From assembly GCF_002979515.1 (NCBI RefSeq), contig NZ_PCPA01000004.1, positions 221,708 to 285,707 on the forward strand: a DNA stretch of 64,000 bases, read 5' to 3'. Every line of letters starts with the position of its first letter. Position 1 is the first letter of the stretch. The stretch comes from Microbacterium sp. MYb54 (lineage in GTDB: Bacteria > Actinomycetota > Actinomycetes > Actinomycetales > Microbacteriaceae). The notes under the pieces are model-generated. The model was not told the origin of the DNA, did no database searches, and saw nothing but the letters and a program-made list of their open reading frames with translations. Both the position numbers and the translations under genes were made by a program. Shown here one piece after another: positions 54,112-62,507 of the stretch.

Positions 54112-55350
54112 TCAGTCTGCGCTGGCGACCACCAGGACGGCGTTGTGCCCGCCGAACCCGAAGGAGTTGCTGATCGCGATCTGCGGACCGTCCCCGAGAG
54201 GCGCAGCCTCGCCGGAGAGATTGAACGGCACAGCCGGGTCAGGCTCGGTCATGTTGATCGTCGGTGGAGCGACACGATCGCGGAGCGCGAGGAGCGAGAA
54301 GATCGCCTCGAGAGCGCCGGTTCCACCGAGCAGGTGCCCCGTCGATGCCTTCGTCGCGGAAACCGGGATCTCATCGATCCGGTCGCCGAAGACCTTCTTG
54401 AGTGCGACGTACTCGTTGGGGTCGCCGACCGGAGTCGACGTCGCATGCGCGTTGATGTGCGTGATCTGATCAGCGGTGACACCGGCTTCGTCGAGCGCCA
54501 GAGTGACGGCGCGGGCGGCGCCGTTGCCCTCGGGGTCGTTGCCGGTGATGTGGTACGCGTCGGCCGTGACGCCGCCGCCGAGGACGTACCCGTAGATCTT
54601 GGCGCCACGGGCCTTGGCATGCTCCTCAGTCTCGAGGATCAACACGGCAGCGCCCTCGCCCATGACGAATCCGTCCCGGTCGATCGCACCGGGGCGGGAG
54701 GCGTGGGCCGGGTCGTCGTTGCGTCGCGACAGCGCCTGCGCGGAGGCGAAGGAAGCCATCGTGATCGGGTGGATCGCCGACTCGGTTCCTCCGGCGATCA
54801 CGACGTCGGCGAGACCCTCCTGAAGGTGGTGGAAGGCGTGGATGATCGACTCGGTGCTCGAGGCGCACGCGCTGACGACCGTCTGCGCGTAGGCGCGTGC
54901 GTGGAACTGCAGCGACAGGTTTCCTGCGGCGGCGTTCGGCATGAGCATCGGGACCGTGAGCGGCATGACCCGGCGAGGGCCCTTCTCACGGAGAGTGTCC
55001 CAGGCGTCGAGGAGGGTCCAGAGGCCACCGATGCCGGTGGCGAAGTCGATTCCCAGGCGCTCAGGGGCGACCTCGGGGGACCCTGCGTCAGCCCACGCTT
55101 CGCGCGCGGCGATCAACGCGAACTGCGACGAGGGGTCGAGGCGCTTCGCCTCGTGGCGTGGAAGAACCTCTTCGGGACGGACGATCGCCTCAGCGGCAAA
55201 GGTGACGGGAAGCTCGTACTGCTTGACCCAGTCGTGTTCGAGGGAGCGGGTACCGGACATGCCGGCCAGCAGGTTCGTCCAGTTCTCGGGGGCCGTGCCG
55301 CCGATGGCGGACGTGGCGCCGATGCCGGTGACGACGATGCGCTTGGTCAT
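54112..55350 (-). CDS. fabF: 3-oxoacyl-ACP synthase II (FabF/KasA type)
   Basis: A 412-residue elongating condensing enzyme. Catalytic Cys162 in S-A-C-A-S-S, His302 in N-A-H-A-T-S-T-P, Lys334 and His339 in K-A-S-T-G-H-L-L. ATG 55350 is the start (earlier frames run through the intercistronic hairpin). Last gene of the fab operon. Confidence 0.96.
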   Translation of the reverse strand: MTKRIVVTGIGATSAIGGTAPENWTNLLAGMSGTRSLEHDWVKQYELPVTFAAEAIVRPEEVLPRHEAKRLDPSSQFALIAAREAWADAGSPEVAPERLGIDFATGIGGLWTLLDAWDTLREKGPRRVMPLTVPMLMPNAAAGNLSLQFHARAYAQTVVSACASSTESIIHAFHHLQEGLADVVIAGGTESAIHPITMASFASAQALSRRNDDPAHASRPGAIDRDGFVMGEGAAVLILETEEHAKARGAKIYGYVLGGGVTADAYHITGNDPEGNGAARAVTLALDEAGVTADQITHINAHATSTPVGDPNEYVALKKVFGDRIDEIPVSATKASTGHLLGGTGALEAIFSLLALRDRVAPPTINMTEPDPAVPFNLSGEAAPLGDGPQIAISNSFGFGGHNAVLVVASAD

Positions 55351-55402
55351 GGGGTGTGGTTCCTTGTCGAAACGAAGTCGAACGGGTGAGAGGGCAGGTC
55401 GG

Positions 55403-55440
55403 AGGATGCCACTCCCCGCGAGGTGCGGGGGTGGCATCCT
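55403..55440 (-). other. Intercistronic hairpin between acpP and fabF
   Basis: AGGATGCCAC (55403-55412) pairs with GTGGCATCCT (55431-55440), with an inner CCCCGC/GCGGGG stem. No T-run; it is seven bases beyond the acpP stop and about 50 bases before fabF on the same transcript. It may reduce read-through or stabilise the upstream acpP mRNA. Confidence 0.75.
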
Positions 55441-55447
55441 GCCGGGA

Positions 55448-55696
55448 TTACTCCTGGCCCGCGACGATGAAGCTGACGGCGTCGCCGACGGTCTTCAGGT
55501 TCTTGACCTCGTCATCGGGAATGGTGACGCCGAACTTCTCCTCGGCGTTGACGACGATCGTCATCATCGAGATCGAGTCGATGTCGAGGTCGTCGGTGAA
55601 CGACTTCTCCAGGGCGACCTCGGAGGCGTTGATGCCGGTCTCGTCGGTGATGAGTTCTGCGAGGCCAGCGAGGACCTCATCGTTGGTGAAAGCCAT
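55448..55696 (-). CDS. acpP: Acyl carrier protein
   Basis: An 82-residue acidic four-helix ACP. The phosphopantetheine attachment Ser41 is in D-I-D-S-I-S-M (the usual D-S-L varies). Between fabH and fabF in the operon. Confidence 0.96.
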   Translation of the reverse strand: MAFTNDEVLAGLAELITDETGINASEVALEKSFTDDLDIDSISMMTIVVNAEEKFGVTIPDDEVKNLKTVGDAVSFIVAGQE

Positions 55697-55764
55697 GTGG
55701 TCTTCCTCTTTCTTGCGGGTTGTTTTCGGAACCGTGGAACAGTCTAGGGAAAGTCAGCGCATTC

Positions 55765-56766
55765 TCAGGGAAGGACGACGACCTGTGCGGCGAACACGAG
55801 TCCCGCACCGAACCCGATCTGCAGCGCGAGTCCGCCGGAGAGTTCGGGGTGCTCAGCCATCAGACGGTGGCTGGCGAGCGGGATCGAGGCGGCAGAGGTG
55901 TTGCCGGTGGTCTCGATGTCGCGGGCGATCACGGTGGTCTCCGGCAGCTTCAGCTGCTTGGCGAACTCGTCGATGATCCGCATGTTGGCCTGGTGCGGGA
56001 TGAACGCGGCGATGTCCGTCGGCTCGACGCCCGCCTTGTCGAGTGCCTCGCGTGCGACCTTGGCCATCTCCCAGACCGCCCAGCGGAAGACCGTCTGGCC
56101 TTCCTGGCGCAGTGTCGGCCACGGCACGACGCCGTCGCGGAAGTCGGTGAGCGTGCCGTTCATGCCCACTGCATCGGCCTTCGAGCCGTCGGAGCCCCAC
56201 ACGGCCGGAGCGATACCGGGAGTGTCGCTCGGGCCGATCAGCGCGGCGCCAGCACCGTCGCCGAGGAGGAACGAGATGCTGCGGTCGGTCGGGTCGACGA
56301 CATCGGACAGCTTCTCCGTGCCGATCACGAGGGCGTATCGGGCGGCGCCGGCTTTGATCAGCGCGTCTGCCTGGGCGATCGCGTAGGCGTATCCGGCGCA
56401 TGCGGCGTTGATGTCGTAGGCCGCTGCGGGGTTCGCGCCGACGCGGTCGGCGACGATGGCCGAGACCGACGGCGTCTGCTTGGGGTTGCTGATGGTCGCG
56501 ACGATCACCAGGTCGACCTGGTCTGCCGGTACGCCGGACTTCTCGATGGCCTCCGCGGCCGCCGTCGTCGCGAGGTCGATCGCGTCGGTGCCCTTGTCGG
56601 CACGGGCACGGGTGATGATGCCGGTGCGCTGACGGATCCACTCATCACTGGAGTCGATCGGTCCGATCAGGTCTTCGTTGGGCACCGCATTCTCGCCACG
56701 GGCGGCGCCGTACGAGTAGATGCGCGTGTACGCGGGACCGGTGAGCTGGGCGAGGGTGACGCTCAT
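55765..56766 (-). CDS. fabH: 3-oxoacyl-ACP synthase III (FabH)
   Basis: A 333-residue initiating condensing enzyme joining acyl-CoA with malonyl-ACP; in actinobacteria it often prefers branched primers. Catalytic Cys123 in A-A-C-A-G, His258 in P-H-Q-A-N and Asn289 in T-G-N-T-S. ATG overlaps the fabD stop by four bases. Confidence 0.96.
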   Translation of the reverse strand: MSVTLAQLTGPAYTRIYSYGAARGENAVPNEDLIGPIDSSDEWIRQRTGIITRARADKGTDAIDLATTAAAEAIEKSGVPADQVDLVIVATISNPKQTPSVSAIVADRVGANPAAAYDINAACAGYAYAIAQADALIKAGAARYALVIGTEKLSDVVDPTDRSISFLLGDGAGAALIGPSDTPGIAPAVWGSDGSKADAVGMNGTLTDFRDGVVPWPTLRQEGQTVFRWAVWEMAKVAREALDKAGVEPTDIAAFIPHQANMRIIDEFAKQLKLPETTVIARDIETTGNTSAASIPLASHRLMAEHPELSGGLALQIGFGAGLVFAAQVVVLP

Positions 56767-57683
56767 GCGGCTACTCCGTTCAGCAGCGCGACGGCTGCGT
56801 CGAGGTCTTCTGGGGTCTTCACGGCGACTGTAGGCACGCCGCGCAGGCCGCGCTTGGCGAGTCCGACCAGTGCGCCGGCCGGTGCGAGTTCGATCACGCC
56901 GGTGACACCCGCGTCAGCGAAGGACTGCATGCAGAGGTCCCAGCGCACGGGGGAGGAGACCTGGTCGACGAGGTAGTTGAGCGCCTGCCCGCCGTCCGTG
57001 ACGGCAGAGCCGTCGCGGTTGGTCCACAGCGTGATGTCGGGGCTCGTAGGGGCGACATCCGCGACGGCGTCTCGGAGCGCGGCGACAGCTGCGGCCATGT
57101 ACCGGGTATGGAAGGCACCGGCCACCTGCAGCGGGATGACGCGGGTGCCCTTGACGGGCTCTTCGGCGAGAGCGGCGAGGGCGGGGAGGGCGCCGGCGAC
57201 GACGATCTGTCCGCCACCGTTGTAGTTGGCGGGGAAGAGGTCGAGCTCGGCGAGACGGGCGAGAAGGGTTTCCTCATCGCCGCCGAGGACGGCGCTCATG
57301 CCGGTCTGCTCCTGCGCTGCCGCATCGGCCATCGCACGGCCGCGGATGCCGACCAGGCGCATGCCGGTGTCGGCATCGATCACGCCGCTGCCCACGAGAG
57401 CGGCGATCTCGCCGACGGAGTGCCCGGCGATCCCATCCGCACGACGCCCGGCCCGCTCCACCAGAGCATCACCGGCGATCAGGGAAGCGGCGACGATCAG
57501 CGGCTGCGCGATGCGCGTGTCGCGGATCGTGTCGGCGTCCGAGACCGTTCCGTGTTCACGAAGATCGACCTCCGCAGCGTCGGAGTAGGCGGCGAGGCGC
57601 TCGGCCACACCGTCGAGCTCGAGCCAAGGAGCGAGGAATCCGGGGGTCTGCGAGCCCTGACCTGGGCATACGACGACAATCAC
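56763..57683 (-). CDS. fabD: Malonyl-CoA:ACP transacylase
   Basis: A 306-residue transferase loading malonyl onto ACP. G-Q-G-S-Q near 9-12, active-site G-H-S-V-G with Ser89, and a later Q-V-A-G-A-F-H-T with the catalytic His. The GTG at 57683 follows CAGACT by six bases (predicted leaderless); an earlier ATG (57731) has no such support. Confidence 0.95.
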   Translation of the reverse strand: MIVVVCPGQGSQTPGFLAPWLELDGVAERLAAYSDAAEVDLREHGTVSDADTIRDTRIAQPLIVAASLIAGDALVERAGRRADGIAGHSVGEIAALVGSGVIDADTGMRLVGIRGRAMADAAAQEQTGMSAVLGGDEETLLARLAELDLFPANYNGGGQIVVAGALPALAALAEEPVKGTRVIPLQVAGAFHTRYMAAAVAALRDAVADVAPTSPDITLWTNRDGSAVTDGGQALNYLVDQVSSPVRWDLCMQSFADAGVTGVIELAPAGALVGLAKRGLRGVPTVAVKTPEDLDAAVALLNGVAA

Positions 57684-57689
57684 CAACCC

Positions 57690-57752
57690 AGTCTGCCAAC
57701 GATTCCCGCGAAGTGGTGGATGATCCATCACAAGATTGCGAGAAACCCTTGT
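57690..57752 (-). promoter_or_regulatory. fabD promoter and candidate FasR site
   Basis: CAGACT (57695-57690) is the fabD -10. CACAAG-N13-CTTGTG (57728-57752) is a dyad centred about 57 bases upstream of the predicted start site, a typical activator position. Confidence 0.5.
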
Positions 57753-57782
57753 GTGTGGCGCACAGACGCAGGGTGAATGTGC

Positions 57783-59003
57783 TCAGCGCTGCGGGCGTCG
57801 GAGTGGCGCGCGCCGACGCGATTGCTCCCCGGCTCCGATGGAACCGAGGATCAGGGCGGTCTGCAGGATGAGCGCCTCGCGGGGCCCGGTGGCATCCCAG
57901 CCGATGACCTCGCTCACGCGCTTGAGCCGGTAGCGCACGGTGTTCGGGTGCACGAACAGCTCGCGGGCGGTCGCCTCGAGCGAGCGCCCGTTGTCGAGGT
58001 AGCTCCAGAGCGTGGTGACCAGATCGGTGGAATGCGCCTGCAGCGGGCGGAAGATGCGTTCGATCAGCGTGTGCTTCGCGAGCGGGTCTCCGGCGAGTGC
58101 CCGCTCCGGGAGCAGATCGTCGGCTTCCACAGGACGAGGGGCTCCGCGCCAGGCGCGGGCGACCGCGAAACCCGCGAGCGCGGCGCGTGCGCTCTGGCTC
58201 GCGTCGACGAGGGCGGCGACGGCTGGACCGAGCACGACATATCCCGGGCCGAACGACGGTTCGAGGCGGGTGGCGATCTCCTGGAAGCCGAGTTCTTCTT
58301 CTTCGCCCTCCTGGCCTTCGACCCGTGCACGTCCGAGCACGAGCACGAGGCGGGAACCCTGGACGCCGATGAGGACATCGACGGCGAGCTTCCTGGCAGT
58401 GCGGCGGACCAGGTCGACGTCGAACTGCGCTGGCGTTGTTCCGACGAGAACGGCGACCTCGCCGTGACCGTGCCAACCGAGCGCGGCGATCCGGCTCGGA
58501 AGCTCCTCGTCGGCTTCGCCGGTGAGGATGGAGTCGACGACGAGTGCTTCCAGGCGCGCGTCCCAGAGGCCACGGGCCTCGGCGGCCCTGGCATATACAT
58601 CGGCCGCTGCGAATGCGACATCGCGCGAGTAGAGCAGGATCGCCTCGCGGAGATCGTTTCCTCGACCCGCGACGCGCTCCTCGGTGACCTCGACGGTGAC
58701 GCGGATGAGCTGCAGGGTCTGCTGGAGGCTGACGCTGCGCAGCAGTTCACGCGGAGCCGCGGCGAAGATGTCGGCCGCGATCCATGGCGTGGAGGTGGGG
58801 TCTTCGTACCACTGGATGAACGACGTGATGCCGGCCTGAGCCACCAGCCCGACCGCAGAGCGGCGGGCTGGTGGCATGTCGGCGTACCACGGGAGGGTGT
58901 CCTCCAGGCGCTTGATGGTCACCGAGGCGATGTCACCGGAGATCCGGCGCAGCCAGGTGAGCGTCGCGGCCTTGTCCATGCCGGAAGGAGAAGAACCTGT
59001 CAC
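57783..59003 (-). CDS. fasR: FasR-like PucR-family regulator of fatty acid synthesis
   Basis: A 406-residue regulator. The central GGDEF-like/PucR domain and C-terminal HTH_30 helix-turn-helix (F-V-H-P-N-T-V-R-Y-R-L near 360) match FasR, which activates fabD-fabH-acpP-fabF in Streptomyces. Location just upstream of fabD supports the name. GTG 59003 is seven bases after the aceE stop; ATG 58979 is an alternative. The first 100 residues are poorly conserved. Confidence 0.85.
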   Translation of the reverse strand: MTGSSPSGMDKAATLTWLRRISGDIASVTIKRLEDTLPWYADMPPARRSAVGLVAQAGITSFIQWYEDPTSTPWIAADIFAAAPRELLRSVSLQQTLQLIRVTVEVTEERVAGRGNDLREAILLYSRDVAFAAADVYARAAEARGLWDARLEALVVDSILTGEADEELPSRIAALGWHGHGEVAVLVGTTPAQFDVDLVRRTARKLAVDVLIGVQGSRLVLVLGRARVEGQEGEEEELGFQEIATRLEPSFGPGYVVLGPAVAALVDASQSARAALAGFAVARAWRGAPRPVEADDLLPERALAGDPLAKHTLIERIFRPLQAHSTDLVTTLWSYLDNGRSLEATARELFVHPNTVRYRLKRVSEVIGWDATGPREALILQTALILGSIGAGEQSRRRAPLRRPQR

Positions 59004-59010
59004 CGAGGGC

Positions 59011-61737
59011 TCAGCTTTCGCCGCCCGCGTTGCCGCTGGTTCCGGCGTTCACGTCGTGCAGTCGATACTTCTGGATGGCCTGCGCCGCGAGCGAGCGGTC
59101 GACGACGCCGTCTTCGGCGAGCGACTGCAGGGTGCGGACGACGATCGACGGTCCGTCGATCTTGAAGAAGCGACGTGCAGCGGCACGTGTGTCGGAGAAT
59201 CCGAAGCCGTCAGCGCCGAGCGTGGCGAAGCGGTTCGGAACCCATGGACGGATCTGGTCCTGCACGGCGTGCATGAAGTCGCTGACGGCGACGACCGGGC
59301 CCTCTGCGCCCTGCAGCTTCTGGGTGAGGTAGGCCGTGTGGGGCTCCTCCTCCGGGTGCAGGAAGTTGTGCTCGTCGGCGGCGAGGCCGTCGCGGCGCAG
59401 CTCGGTCCACGAGGTGACCGACCACACGTCGGCGATCACGCCCCAGTCGTTCTTCAGCAGCTCCTGCGCCTCGAGGGCCCAGGGGAGTCCGACACCCGAT
59501 GCGAAGAGCTGGGCGCGGGGACCCTCGCCCTCGCCGACCGAGATGCGGTGGATGCCGCGCACGATGCCGTCGACGTCCACGTTCTCCGGCTCGGCGGGCA
59601 TCACGATGGGCTCGTTGTAGAGCGTGATGTAGTACATCACGTTCGGGTCCTCGTGGTTGCCGCCGTACATGCGCTCCAGGCCGGACCGCACGATGTGTGC
59701 GATCTCGTAGCCGTAGGCGGGGTCGTACGAGACCGTCGCGGGGTTGGTCGCGGCGAGCAGGTGCGAGTGTCCGTCGGCGTGCTGCAGGCCCTCACCGGTC
59801 AACGTCGTGCGACCGGCGGTGGCGCCCATGATGAAGCCGCGCGCCATCTGGTCACCGGCTGCCCACTGGGCGTCACCCGTGCGCTGGAACCCGAACATCG
59901 AGTAGAAGAGGTAGATCGGGATGAGCGGTTCGCCGTGCGTGGCGTACGAGGTGCCGGTGGCGGTGAACGCCGCGAGGGCGCCGGCCTCGTTGATGCCGAC
60001 GTGCATGATCTGGCCCTGCGGGCTCTCCTTGTAGGCGAGGAGGAGTTCGCGGTCGACCGAGGTGTAGTGCTGGCCGTTCGGGTTGTAGATCTTCGCCGTC
60101 GGGAAGTACGCGTCCATGCCGAAGGTGCGCGCCTCGTCGGGGATGATCGGCACGATGCGGTGACCGAAGTCCTTCGAGCGGAGCAGGTCCTTCAGCAGTC
60201 GGACGAACGCCATCGTGGTGGCGATCTCCTGCGTGCCCGAGCCCTTCTTGGGCAGGGCGTATGCCGTGTCATCCGGCAGCGAGAGTCCGACGTGCGTCGA
60301 ACGGCGCTCCGGCAGGTGGCCGCCGAGGGCCTGACGGCGCTCGAGCATGTACTGGATCGTCTCGTCCTGGGGTCCCGGGTTGTAGTACGGGGGCAGGTAC
60401 GGGTTCTCCTCGAGCTGCGCATCCGTGATCGGGATGTGCATGGCGTCGCGGAACGTCTTGAGGTTGTCCAGCGTCATCTTCTTCATCTGGTGGGTCGCGT
60501 TGCGGCCCTCGAACTGAGGACCGAGGCCGTAGCCCTTGACGGTCTTCGCCAGGATGACGGTGGGCTTGCCCTTGTGCTCGGTCGCGGCCTTGAACGCGGC
60601 GTAGACCTTGCGGTAGTCGTGGCCACCCCGCTTGAGGTTCCAGATGTCGTCGTCGGACATGTCCTTGACGAGAGCGGCGGTGCGCTCGTCGCGACCGAAG
60701 AAGTGCTCGCGAACGTAGGCACCGGACTCGGCCTTGTAGGTCTGGTAGTCACCGTCGGGGGTGACGTTCATCAGGTTGAGCAGCGCGCCCTCGGTGTCGC
60801 GGGCGAGCAGATCATCCCACTCGCGACCCCAGACGACCTTGATGACGTTCCAGCCGGCACCGCGGAAGAACGACTCGAGCTCCTGCACGATCTTGCCGTT
60901 GCCGCGAACCGGACCGTCGAGGCGCTGCAGGTTGCAGTTCACGACGAACGTCAGGTTGTCGAGGCCCTCGTTCGCTGCGACCTGCAGCTGGCCGCGGCTC
61001 TCGACCTCGTCCATCTCGCCGTCGCCCAGGAAGGCCCAGACATGCGATGCGGAGGTGTCCTTGATGCCACGGTTCTCGAGGTACTTGTTCGACATCGCCT
61101 GGTAGATCGCGTTGATCGGACCGAGGCCCATCGACACCGTCGGGAACTGCCAGTACTCCGGCATGAGACGCGGGTGCGGGTAGGAGGGGATGCCGTTCGG
61201 GCCGTGCGACTTCTCCTGACGGAAGCCGTCGAGCTGGTCCTCGCTCAGGCGTCCCTCGAGGAAGGAGCGTGCGTAGGTGCCGGGGGAGGCGTGACCCTGG
61301 ACGAAGATCTGGTCTCCGCCGCCGGGGTTGTCGGCACCCTTGAAGAAGTGGTTGAAGCCGACTTCGTAGAGCGCGGCAGACGACGCGTAGGTCGAGATGT
61401 GGCCGCCGACGCCGATGCCGGGGCGCTGTGCGCGGTGCACCGTGATCGCTGCGTTCCAACGGATCCAGGCGCGGTAGCGGCGCTCGACCTCTTCGTCACC
61501 GGGGAACTCCGGCTCGTTCTCGCTCGCGATGGTGTTGATGTAGTCCGTGGTGGGGACCATGGGCACGCCGAGGTGCAGCTCCTTGGAGCGCTTCAGCAGG
61601 CTGAGCATGATCTCGCGACCACGGCCGTGGCCCTTCGCATCCACCAGCTCATCGAGCGACTGCTGCCACTCGCCGGTCTCTTCCGGATCACTGTCCTGGG
61701 GGCCCTGGGAGTATGGATCCTGATCGTGAACGGTCAC
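59011..61737 (-). CDS. aceE: Pyruvate dehydrogenase E1 component (homodimeric)
   Basis: A 908-residue alpha2-type E1 that decarboxylates pyruvate in the PDH complex, giving acetyl-CoA. TPP-binding G-D-G-E-M-D-E near 237 with downstream N-L, the H-I-S-T-Y-A-S-S substrate region near 113, and the full C-terminal domains are present. GTG 61737 with GAAAGG. Adjacent to the fatty-acid operon, so acetyl-CoA supply and use are linked, as in several actinobacteria. Other PDH subunits are not in the window. Confidence 0.95.
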   Translation of the reverse strand: MTVHDQDPYSQGPQDSDPEETGEWQQSLDELVDAKGHGRGREIMLSLLKRSKELHLGVPMVPTTDYINTIASENEPEFPGDEEVERRYRAWIRWNAAITVHRAQRPGIGVGGHISTYASSAALYEVGFNHFFKGADNPGGGDQIFVQGHASPGTYARSFLEGRLSEDQLDGFRQEKSHGPNGIPSYPHPRLMPEYWQFPTVSMGLGPINAIYQAMSNKYLENRGIKDTSASHVWAFLGDGEMDEVESRGQLQVAANEGLDNLTFVVNCNLQRLDGPVRGNGKIVQELESFFRGAGWNVIKVVWGREWDDLLARDTEGALLNLMNVTPDGDYQTYKAESGAYVREHFFGRDERTAALVKDMSDDDIWNLKRGGHDYRKVYAAFKAATEHKGKPTVILAKTVKGYGLGPQFEGRNATHQMKKMTLDNLKTFRDAMHIPITDAQLEENPYLPPYYNPGPQDETIQYMLERRQALGGHLPERRSTHVGLSLPDDTAYALPKKGSGTQEIATTMAFVRLLKDLLRSKDFGHRIVPIIPDEARTFGMDAYFPTAKIYNPNGQHYTSVDRELLLAYKESPQGQIMHVGINEAGALAAFTATGTSYATHGEPLIPIYLFYSMFGFQRTGDAQWAAGDQMARGFIMGATAGRTTLTGEGLQHADGHSHLLAATNPATVSYDPAYGYEIAHIVRSGLERMYGGNHEDPNVMYYITLYNEPIVMPAEPENVDVDGIVRGIHRISVGEGEGPRAQLFASGVGLPWALEAQELLKNDWGVIADVWSVTSWTELRRDGLAADEHNFLHPEEEPHTAYLTQKLQGAEGPVVAVSDFMHAVQDQIRPWVPNRFATLGADGFGFSDTRAAARRFFKIDGPSIVVRTLQSLAEDGVVDRSLAAQAIQKYRLHDVNAGTSGNAGGES

Positions 61738-61875
61738 GGGTGGAGCCTTTCGTCAAGCTGGCAGGTCATGCCAAGGAAACGGGAAGCGACACGGGCAGCC
61801 TTGTCGGCTGTGCACAACGCGCGCCTGGTTCAGCCTAGCCCTGTTCCACGACAGCGTCGCGCATCGGGCACCGGA

Positions 61876-61881
61876 TAGACT
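61876..61881 (+). promoter_or_regulatory. tRNA-Val promoter -10
   Basis: TAGACT 12 bases before the tRNA. The divergent gap to aceE (155 bases) holds no other feature. Confidence 0.45.
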
Positions 61882-61892
61882 GTTGGGCACCA

Positions 61893-61965
61893 GGGCCTTT
61901 AGCTCAGCTGGTAGAGCGCCACGTTTACACCGTGGATGTCGTCGGTTCGATCCCGGCAGGGCCCA
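61893..61965 (+). tRNA. tRNA-Val (TAC)
   Basis: A 73-base cloverleaf: acceptor GGGCCTT/AGGGCCC, D-loop AGCTGGTA, anticodon stem CCACG/CGTGG closing loop TTTACAC with anticodon UAC (Val), T-loop TTCGATC. The 3' CCA is not encoded. It is the apparent integration site of the element to the right. Confidence 0.96.
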
Positions 61966-62218
61966 CCGGATGAGGGGCGCTTGACTCGCCCACGAGATAC
62001 GCCACCGTCGTGTTTAGGCGCGCCGCGACCATGACGAGCTGCTCGATGCTGAATCGCTGCTCAGCGCGCAGCTTCTTGCCGACGCCGGTTGCTTCGATGC
62101 CGAGAAGCTCGGCGAGGTCCTTGTTCTTGACCCGCTGCTCCCACATAAGCGTGTGGATACGGCGGCCAACGACGGTATCGATCGGCTCACTGGTCCGGAT
62201 CGGGCTCACTGTGCTCAT
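61925..62218 (-). CDS. XRE-family repressor-like protein ending inside tRNA-Val
   Basis: A 97-residue XRE/HTH_3 protein: HTH about 18-72, containing K-D-L-A-E-L-L-G-I and F-S-I-E-Q-L. The last 13 codons (from Val at 61966 to stop) are antisense to the tRNA; the TAA lies in the anticodon loop. If the tRNA 3' end is attL, this C-terminus comes from host DNA after integration. Start ATG 62218 follows TAGCAT by six bases (minus), so leaderless. Confidence 0.8.
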   Translation of the reverse strand: MSTVSPIRTSEPIDTVVGRRIHTLMWEQRVKNKDLAELLGIEATGVGKKLRAEQRFSIEQLVMVAARLNTTVAYLVGESSAPHPVGPAGIEPTTSTV

Positions 62219-62306
62219 ACGGGCATGCTAGCGGACATAGCGGACATATTGCCTGAGTGATTCCTGATATTCCCGATACTGCCAAATTGTCTGGTATCGT
62301 CCGAAC
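62219..62306. promoter_or_regulatory. Divergent control region of the element
   Basis: TAGCGGACA occurs twice in tandem (62229-62246), overlapping the repressor's -10 TAGCAT (62230-62225). CGATAC-N14-GTATCG (62274-62299) overlaps the -10 TATCGT (62295-62300) of the excisionase gene. A related GGTATCG lies inside the repressor gene (62174-62180). This resembles a phage immunity switch. Confidence 0.6.
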
Positions 62307-62507
62307 ATGCCAAAAAGTCAGCTTCCGGATTCTGAGTGGATCACTCCAGCTGAGGCGGCGGCGGCGCTCGGCGTGACGACAAAGACCGTCTCACGACTCT
62401 CGGACAGCGGCAAGGTACGCGCGATCCGGCCAGGAGGCACGCAGCGCCGCTACGCGACCGCAGACATCGAGGCGATCCTTTCGCAGGGGCCGTGGGATGC
62501 CGCATGA
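62307..62507 (+). CDS. Excisionase-like (MerR-type HTH_17) protein
   Basis: A 66-residue protein: W-I-T-P-A-E-A-A-A-A-L-G-V-T-T-K-T-V-S-R near 11-30 and the R-R-Y-A-T-A-D-I-E-A-I-L wing, the usual excisionase/BldC-like winged HTH. It could act as Xis or as an early regulator (Cro-like). ATG follows TATCGT by six bases (leaderless). Coupled to the next gene (ATGA). Confidence 0.82.
   Translation: MPKSQLPDSEWITPAEAAAALGVTTKTVSRLSDSGKVRAIRPGGTQRRYATADIEAILSQGPWDAA

Noticed and set aside
58876..61878. A 1000-codon open frame on the plus strand opposite aceE and fasR
   Set aside because: It is antisense to two clearly recognised genes, its peptide is Val/Arg/Asp-rich with no domain, and long antisense frames are expected in high-GC DNA.
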